From: a bacterium
GTDB lineage: Bacteria; Vulcanimicrobiota; Vulcanimicrobiia; Vulcanimicrobiales; Vulcanimicrobiaceae
DNA length: 9,649 bases
Assembly (NCBI GenBank): GCA_021807065.1
Contig: JAKAPO010000067.1
Location: 1-9,649 of the forward strand
Direction: 5' to 3'
Shown: in pieces, positions 6,088-9,649 of the stretch
Numbering within the stretch: position 1 is the stretch's first letter
How the letters are laid out: every line of letters starts with the position of its first letter
Notes under the pieces: generated by a model
The model's input: only the letters and a program-made list of their open reading frames with translations
The model's database searches: none
Told to the model about the DNA's origin: nothing
Translations under genes and position numbers: made by a program

Positions 6088-7755
6088 ATGTCCGTCATTG
6101 CCGAGCACGGTGGAATCGCCGAGCACATCCATCCGGAACCGCAAGGGTTCATCCGAAAGTACATCTTCTCGCTCGATCACAAGATCATCGGGATTCAGTA
6201 TCTGATTACCGGCATGGTGTTCTTGGTACTGGGCGGTTTGCTGGCGGAGCTGATCCGTATCCAGTTGATGAACGCCAACGGCGGCTTCCTCACGCCGGAC
6301 GTCTACGATGAGGTCTATTCGATCCATGGTTCGACGATGGTGTGGTTGGTCGGTATCCCAATCCTCACCGGCGGTTTCGGGAACGTGATAATGCCAGTGC
6401 AGATCGGCGCGCGCGACGTGGCGTTCCCGTGGCTCAACATGATTAGTTTCTGGCTCTTTCCGATCGCCGGCCTGATGCTGTTCTCGTCGTTCCTGATGGG
6501 CGCGCCGGTAGCGGGCTGGACCGAGTATCCGCCGATGTCGCTTCAGGGCGCGGCTGGGACGTCGATGTGGTGTGCGGCGATCTTTCTCGTCGGTATCAGC
6601 TCAACGCTGACCGGGATGAACTTCTTGGTCACGATTCTCAAGATGCGCGCTCCGGGTATGACATTCACGCGCATGCCCCTCTTCTGCTGGGGTCAATTTG
6701 CGACGGCGCCGCTCTTGATGATCGCGACGACAGCGCTCGCCGCAGCGCTCGCCGCGCTCTTCATGGAGCGGCAGTTCGGCGTACCGTTCTACGATCCGAC
6801 GCGCGGCGGGTCGCCGGTCATGTGGCAGCACATGTTCTGGTTCTACTCGCATCCGGCCGTCTACATCATGATTCTGCCCGCCTTCGGAATAATATCGGAA
6901 GTGATCTCGGTCTTCTCGCGCAAGCCGATCTTCGGCTATCGTCTCATCGCCTTCTCGTCTGCGGCAATCGCGCTCGCAGGGTTCATGGTCTGGGCGCACC
7001 ACATGTTCACCTCCGGAATCGCACCGTACATGCAGTTGCCCTTCATGATCTTGACGTTCGTCATCGCGGTTCCCACGGGCGTCAAGATCTTCTCGTGGAT
7101 GGCGACGATGTGGGGAGGGAAGATCCACCTTACCTCGGCGATGCTTTTTACAATCGGCTTCCTGATTCTCTTCACGTTCGGCGGCATCAGCGGCGTCTTC
7201 TTGGCGGCGATCCCGTTCGATCTCCACGTGCACGGAACGTACTTTATCCCGGCACACATCCATTACGTGCTGGTCGGCGGCAGCGTGATGGGCATCTTCG
7301 CCGGCATCTACTACTGGTTCCCAAAGATAACTGGCCGGCAGATGAGCGAGTTCTGGGGCCGCGTGCACTTCGTGCTGTTCGTGATCGGGTTCACCGGCAC
7401 GTTCTTACCGATGCATTGGCTCGGCGCGATGGGGATGCCGCGGCGAGTCGCGACCTACGACCCGCAGTTCCAAACGATCAACGACGTGATGTCGATCTTC
7501 TCGTTCGTGATGACGTTCGCGATACTGATATTCTTCATCAATGTGATCTTCAGCATCCGCAACGGAAAGAAGGTTGGGCATAATCCGTGGGGTGCGCGCA
7601 CGCTCGAATGGCAGATCCCGTCGCCGATGCCCTACTACAACTTCAAGCACATTCCCAGCGTCTACGGACTGCCGTACGATTTCACCGAGCCGCTGCCGTA
7701 CGCGCACTTGGAAGAAGAGCTGACCGACTCACCCGTTCCAGTGGGGGCGCACTAG
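6088..7755 (+). CDS. coxA: Cytochrome c oxidase subunit I, A2-type heme-copper oxidase
   Basis: This 555-residue polytopic membrane protein is the catalytic core that reduces oxygen and pumps protons. Heme and copper ligands are all present: H80 (YSIHGSTMVW, low-spin heme), H255 of HPAVY with the cross-linked Y259, H304-H305 (WAHHMF) for CuB, then H390 (heme a3) and H392 (low-spin heme). In place of the helix VI glutamate it has Y253-S254-HPAV, the YSHPxV signature of the A2 subfamily. K-channel residues T330 and K333 lie in PTGVKIFSW. D-channel-like D110 and N117 lie in ARDVAFPWLN. Oddities in helix X: the ligand stretch reads VHGTYFIPAHIHYVL, with G383 where the usual Mg-ligand aspartate stands, P388, and I391 between the two histidines. 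A GGAG ribosome-binding site (6078-6081) sits 6 nt before ATG 6088, which follows coxB by 13 bp. Confidence 0.97.
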   Translation: MSVIAEHGGIAEHIHPEPQGFIRKYIFSLDHKIIGIQYLITGMVFLVLGGLLAELIRIQLMNANGGFLTPDVYDEVYSIHGSTMVWLVGIPILTGGFGNVIMPVQIGARDVAFPWLNMISFWLFPIAGLMLFSSFLMGAPVAGWTEYPPMSLQGAAGTSMWCAAIFLVGISSTLTGMNFLVTILKMRAPGMTFTRMPLFCWGQFATAPLLMIATTALAAALAALFMERQFGVPFYDPTRGGSPVMWQHMFWFYSHPAVYIMILPAFGIISEVISVFSRKPIFGYRLIAFSSAAIALAGFMVWAHHMFTSGIAPYMQLPFMILTFVIAVPTGVKIFSWMATMWGGKIHLTSAMLFTIGFLILFTFGGISGVFLAAIPFDLHVHGTYFIPAHIHYVLVGGSVMGIFAGIYYWFPKITGRQMSEFWGRVHFVLFVIGFTGTFLPMHWLGAMGMPRRVATYDPQFQTINDVMSIFSFVMTFAILIFFINVIFSIRNGKKVGHNPWGARTLEWQIPSPMPYYNFKHIPSVYGLPYDFTEPLPYAHLEEELTDSPVPVGAH

Positions 7756-8361
7756 ATGGCGGTTGCCTCGGTTCCCCACGAAGGGCAAGCCGATCAATTA
7801 TACGTCGAGACTCGGGCGCTGCGGCTGCAAGGGTTCTTGCTCTTCCTCGTCAGCGACCTCGTGCTGTTCTCGTCGTTCATCTTTGCCTACATGTACTTGC
7901 GCAACAGCGGACAGGGATGGCCGCCGCCGGGCATCACGCGCCCAGCGATCGCGCTCGGCGGATTGAACGCGGCGATTCTGTTCGGTTCCGGTGCCACGAT
8001 GCACTATGCGCTGGAGAACTTCAAACGCGGAAACTTCATCAGGTACGCATGGCTGTTGATCTTCACGATCATCCTGGGCGCGCTCTTTCTCGGTGGCCAG
8101 GCAATCGAGTACACGACGCTTTTTCGCGAGCACATCACGTGGGCCGGCAGCGGCATCTTCGGAGCTTCGTTCTTCACGCTGACGGGCATGCACGGGTTTC
8201 ACGTGCTCTGCGGAATCATCTACCTCACGATTCTGCTCCTGCAGTCGGTCCACGGCGTCTACGACAAGCAGCGGTATTTCGGGCTCACCGCGGGGACGCT
8301 CTACTGGCACTTCGTCGACGTGATTTGGGTAGTCTTATTCTCTATATTTTACTTGGTATAG
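7756..8361 (+). CDS. coxC: Cytochrome c oxidase subunit III (short, five-helix form)
   Basis: This 201-residue membrane protein stabilises the catalytic subunit and proton uptake. Five hydrophobic helices are visible near residues 24-47, 62-85, 95-117, 132-160 and 176-201, the short bacterial form lacking the first two helices of the mitochondrial protein. Family motifs are FFTLTGMHGFHVLCGIIYL and the C-terminal YWHFVDVIWVVLFSIFYLV. The usual SE of the first helix is here SD (SDLVLFSSF), a conservative swap at the lipid-facing acidic site. The ATG directly abuts the coxA stop (TAGATG, no spacer), and a GGGGG tract about 8 nt upstream can serve as ribosome-binding site, so expression is coupled to coxA. 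Confidence 0.95.
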   Translation: MAVASVPHEGQADQLYVETRALRLQGFLLFLVSDLVLFSSFIFAYMYLRNSGQGWPPPGITRPAIALGGLNAAILFGSGATMHYALENFKRGNFIRYAWLLIFTIILGALFLGGQAIEYTTLFREHITWAGSGIFGASFFTLTGMHGFHVLCGIIYLTILLLQSVHGVYDKQRYFGLTAGTLYWHFVDVIWVVLFSIFYLV

Positions 8362-8362
8362 C

Positions 8363-8368
8363 GAGGAA
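8363..8368 (+). promoter_or_regulatory. Ribosome-binding site GAGGAA deciding the GTG start at 8372
   Basis: GAGGAA begins just after the coxC stop codon and ends 3 nt before GTG 8372 (its GAGG core ends 5 nt before). It is one of the clearer Shine-Dalgarno matches in the operon and supports the 65-residue frame being translated. Confidence 0.6.
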
Positions 8369-8371
8369 CGT

Positions 8372-8569
8372 GTGAACGTCGTTGCATGGGAACACATTTT
8401 AGCGGTGGCCGGCGGGATCGTCGTCTTTCTCGTAGCGTCGTTTGCGCTGCGAGCCGATTGGAAGACTCCGGGGCTCGACAATCAGGTCTTCAAGCTGATG
8501 CTGGGACTCCTCGCGCTAGGCGGCATCTTGGCAACGCTCACCGGCCTTCAAATCATAGGGAAATCGTAA
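8372..8569 (+). CDS. Small two-helix membrane protein behind coxC, unknown function
   Basis: This 65-residue protein starts at GTG 8372 behind a clear GAGGAA site, 10 bp after coxC. Residues about 7-26 (ILAVAGGIVVFLVASFAL) and 41-61 (KLMLGLLALGGILATLTGLQI) are hydrophobic helices, joined by a short polar loop RADWKTPGLDNQ. I do not recognise a family. It sits where other operons carry subunit IV (CtaF/CoxD-like) or assembly genes, so an accessory oxidase subunit is the natural guess, but no motif proves it. Codon use (strong G/C at third positions) matches its neighbours, which supports a real gene. Confidence 0.65.
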   Translation: MNVVAWEHILAVAGGIVVFLVASFALRADWKTPGLDNQVFKLMLGLLALGGILATLTGLQIIGKS

Positions 8570-8571
8570 AA

Positions 8572-8802
8572 ATGGCCGACGATAGCGACATGCGAGACGA
8601 ATTTGCAATTTTCACTACCCATCGCGAGTTCCACCCGGAGTTCGGCGAGATCCCCAAGACCAAGGGCGTTCCGCGCAGCCTCGTGCTTGCGGTCACCATC
8701 GGCATCATCATGATCTTCCTCATAGGCGCCGGCGCGGCGTTAACCTCACACTACGGCCACCATTGGCCGTGGACGAAGAACTTCACCATCCCTTTGAAGT
8801 AA
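8572..8802 (+). CDS. Small single-pass membrane protein closing the cox operon, unknown function
   Basis: This 76-residue protein starts at ATG 8572, 2 bp after the previous stop; an AGGGA tract (8557-8561) lies 10 nt upstream. It has a hydrophilic N-terminal part of about 34 residues with many acidic and aromatic residues (TTHREFHPEFGEIPKTKG), one hydrophobic helix near residues 36-57 (LVLAVTIGIIMIFLIGAGAAL), and a short tail rich in His and Trp (SHYGHHWPWTK). By the positive-inside rule the side facing each compartment is not clear. I know no family for it. Position and a single helix suggest a small oxidase subunit or assembly protein; the His-rich tail could touch metal, which is speculation. 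Confidence 0.65.
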   Translation: MADDSDMRDEFAIFTTHREFHPEFGEIPKTKGVPRSLVLAVTIGIIMIFLIGAGAALTSHYGHHWPWTKNFTIPLK

Positions 8803-8817
8803 GCGATGTCGCGCTTA
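8800..8817. terminator. Weak stem-loop formed by two convergent stop codons
   Basis: TAAGCG (8800-8805) pairs exactly with CGCTTA (8812-8817) across a 6-nt loop. The left arm contains the TAA of the last plus-strand cox gene and the right arm the stop of the minus-strand membrane-protein gene. Only 12 bp separate the two genes, so this is the sole place for a shared terminator. The stem is short and no T-run flanks it, so termination here is uncertain. Confidence 0.25.
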
Positions 8818-9393
8818 GTGGCGCTGATTGATTCCGACTGCGAGAAGCGGTAGATCGCCTTCGGGGAGGAGGCCGGTCGATTTGCCGTCGATGCTGTGGA
8901 TGCCGCCGAAAACCGAAAATTCGACCATCGCGGGTATGGTACGCGGTTGATAACGCTTCATGCCGATGCAATGCCATTCGTACGCGGTCCGCTGATCTTC
9001 GAAGAGTACGGCCACGTAACCGCATTCCCCGGCGGCCGAATCCTCGTCGGGTGGCCTGAAGCGCACGTAGCCGTCGACGACGTAGATGGGTTTGTACGTC
9101 TGAAGATACGCGACGAGCGGGGCGGCGAGCAACGCGATGAAATAGATGAAGAACGCTACGGCGCCGAGCGCGAAGATCGGCGCGACGACGATGAGCGTTG
9201 CCTGAGCCTTCACGTGATGGGCCCGCCAGACGATTCCCCACGCAAATAGTCCGAGGAGAATGGTCCCGAGCAGCGGCTCGATGGCAATAGCCAAGCGACC
9301 CGTCAATCCACGCCACACGACGTTGCGTTCGCGCGCCGTCCAAGGCCGCTGCGCCAACATCCGGGTTGCAGGATGGAGGCCGCTCGATCTCAC
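8815..9393 (-). CDS. Two-helix membrane protein of unknown function, coupled to the AidB-like gene
   Basis: This 192-residue protein has a short basic N-terminus and two hydrophobic segments near residues 35-57 and 65-96. A soluble C-terminal half follows (YVRFRPPDEDS..., CGYVAVLFEDQRTAYEWHCIG, AMVEFSVFGGIHSIDGKSTGLLP). I do not recognise a family. The two helices joined by a short turn, followed by a beta-rich domain, suggest an anchored protein with its domain on one face of the membrane. The GTG start at 9393 is supported by GAGG 7 nt upstream and by overlapping the stop of the preceding minus-strand gene by 4 nt (GTGA). An internal ATG eleven codons in is the alternative. Confidence 0.7.
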   Translation of the reverse strand: MRSSGLHPATRMLAQRPWTARERNVVWRGLTGRLAIAIEPLLGTILLGLFAWGIVWRAHHVKAQATLIVVAPIFALGAVAFFIYFIALLAAPLVAYLQTYKPIYVVDGYVRFRPPDEDSAAGECGYVAVLFEDQRTAYEWHCIGMKRYQPRTIPAMVEFSVFGGIHSIDGKSTGLLPEGDLPLLAVGINQRH

Positions 9394-9649
9394 GCGGCAA
9401 CCTCGCGAGACGGACGCGGCGCCGCACGCTCAAGGATCGTTCCGAATTCGCAATCCGGCGGCAGCGTTCCGAGTGCGTATCCGCTCTCGCCACCCAGGCG
9501 CGAGCGTACGAAGGCGTCCGCAACCGGCGAAGGCGCATGGCGGATGAGGAGTGATGCCTGCCAAAGCAGCGCGGCGCGCTCGGCGATCGCCCGAGCCCGA
9601 AGCTCGAGCGAGGGCGTGTCCGCGAGCAGATTTTCGAATGCTCGTGCCG
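9390..9649 (-). CDS. AidB-like acyl-CoA dehydrogenase, C-terminal fragment entering from the right edge
   Basis: Reading the minus strand from the right edge, a frame of 85 residues is open from 9647 to a TGA at 9392-9390. It contains RARAIAERAALLWQASLLIRHAPSPVADAFVRSRLGGESGYALGTLP and then FGTILERA. That pattern (helix ending in QASLLIRHAP, then VADAFxxSRL, GTLP, ILERA) is what I know from the C-terminal helical domain of acyl-CoA dehydrogenases annotated as AidB-like or DNA-alkylation-response proteins. The FAD- and substrate-binding parts lie outside the window, so activity cannot be judged. The stop overlaps the GTG of the following membrane-protein gene by 4 nt, so the two are translated as a pair. 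Confidence 0.65.
   Translation of the reverse strand, partial: ARAFENLLADTPSLELRARAIAERAALLWQASLLIRHAPSPVADAFVRSRLGGESGYALGTLPPDCEFGTILERAAPRPSREVAA
9401..9404 (-). promoter_or_regulatory. Ribosome-binding site GAGG for the GTG start at 9393
   Basis: On the minus strand GAGG lies 7 nt before the GTG at 9393-9391, inside the last codons of the AidB-like gene. It favours this GTG over the internal ATG eleven codons later. Confidence 0.5.

Noticed and set aside
4905..6164. Minus-strand open frame of 419 codons across coxB
   Set aside because: It is antisense to coxB, whose CuA and heme motifs are intact; the translation is Arg/Asp-rich and motif-free, as expected of a shadow frame.
8335..8362. 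AT-rich stretch at the end of coxC as a promoter for the small genes
   Set aside because: TATATT and TATAGC resemble -10 boxes, but no acceptable -35 box lies at proper spacing, and the bases encode the conserved coxC C-terminus.
8783..9538. Minus-strand open frame of 251 codons overlapping the membrane-protein gene
   Set aside because: It is Arg-rich in another frame; the 8815-9393 frame has real membrane helices, a ribosome-binding site and the 4-nt junction with the AidB-like gene.

Overview
The window is high-GC bacterial chromosome from an aerobic organism: closely packed genes, GTG and TTG starts, 4-nt stop/start overlaps, and a caa3-type terminal oxidase. I cannot place the species from the sequence. 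A poorly cultured soil-type phylum (for example Eremiobacterota or Acidobacteriota) is only a guess. I saw no tRNA, rRNA, CRISPR array, insertion sequence or phage gene.

Layout: (1) 1-781, minus strand: the N-terminal half of a cationic-amino-acid-transporter-type APC permease that runs off the left edge. Its leader holds a G-rich stem-loop. (2) 900-1619, minus: a SAM methyltransferase resembling the DesVI/TylM1 aminosugar N-methyltransferases. (3) 1620-1690: a 71-bp divergent spacer with a perfect 9-bp inverted repeat. (4) 1691-4954, plus: four genes joined by 4-nt overlaps, encoding an FAD-dependent oxidoreductase, a 97-residue zincin with a HELYH motif, a BadF/NAGK-family sugar kinase and an N-acetylmannosamine-6-phosphate epimerase (NanE). 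(5) 4965-8361, plus, starting only 10 bp after nanE: coxB with a fused cytochrome c domain, coxA and coxC. Two unrecognised small membrane-protein genes follow at 8372-8802. (6) 8815-9649, minus and convergent: a two-helix membrane protein of unknown function, overlapping by 4 nt the C-terminal end of an AidB-like acyl-CoA dehydrogenase that runs off the right edge.

How the genes fit together: the kinase and NanE form a plausible two-step route from free N-acetylmannosamine (or N-acetylglucosamine) to GlcNAc-6-phosphate. The oxidoreductase and the small zincin are translationally linked to them, but their roles are unknown. The cox genes encode the cytochrome c oxidase core. Subunit II has a complete CuA site and its own heme c. 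Subunit I carries the YSHPAV motif of A2-type proton pumps, keeps all heme and CuB ligands, and has unusual substitutions next to the heme a3 ligand.

Most of the window is recognisable housekeeping and metabolism. The best candidates for something undescribed are the zincin inside the aminosugar operon, the two small membrane proteins behind coxC, and the altered Mg-site region of CoxA.
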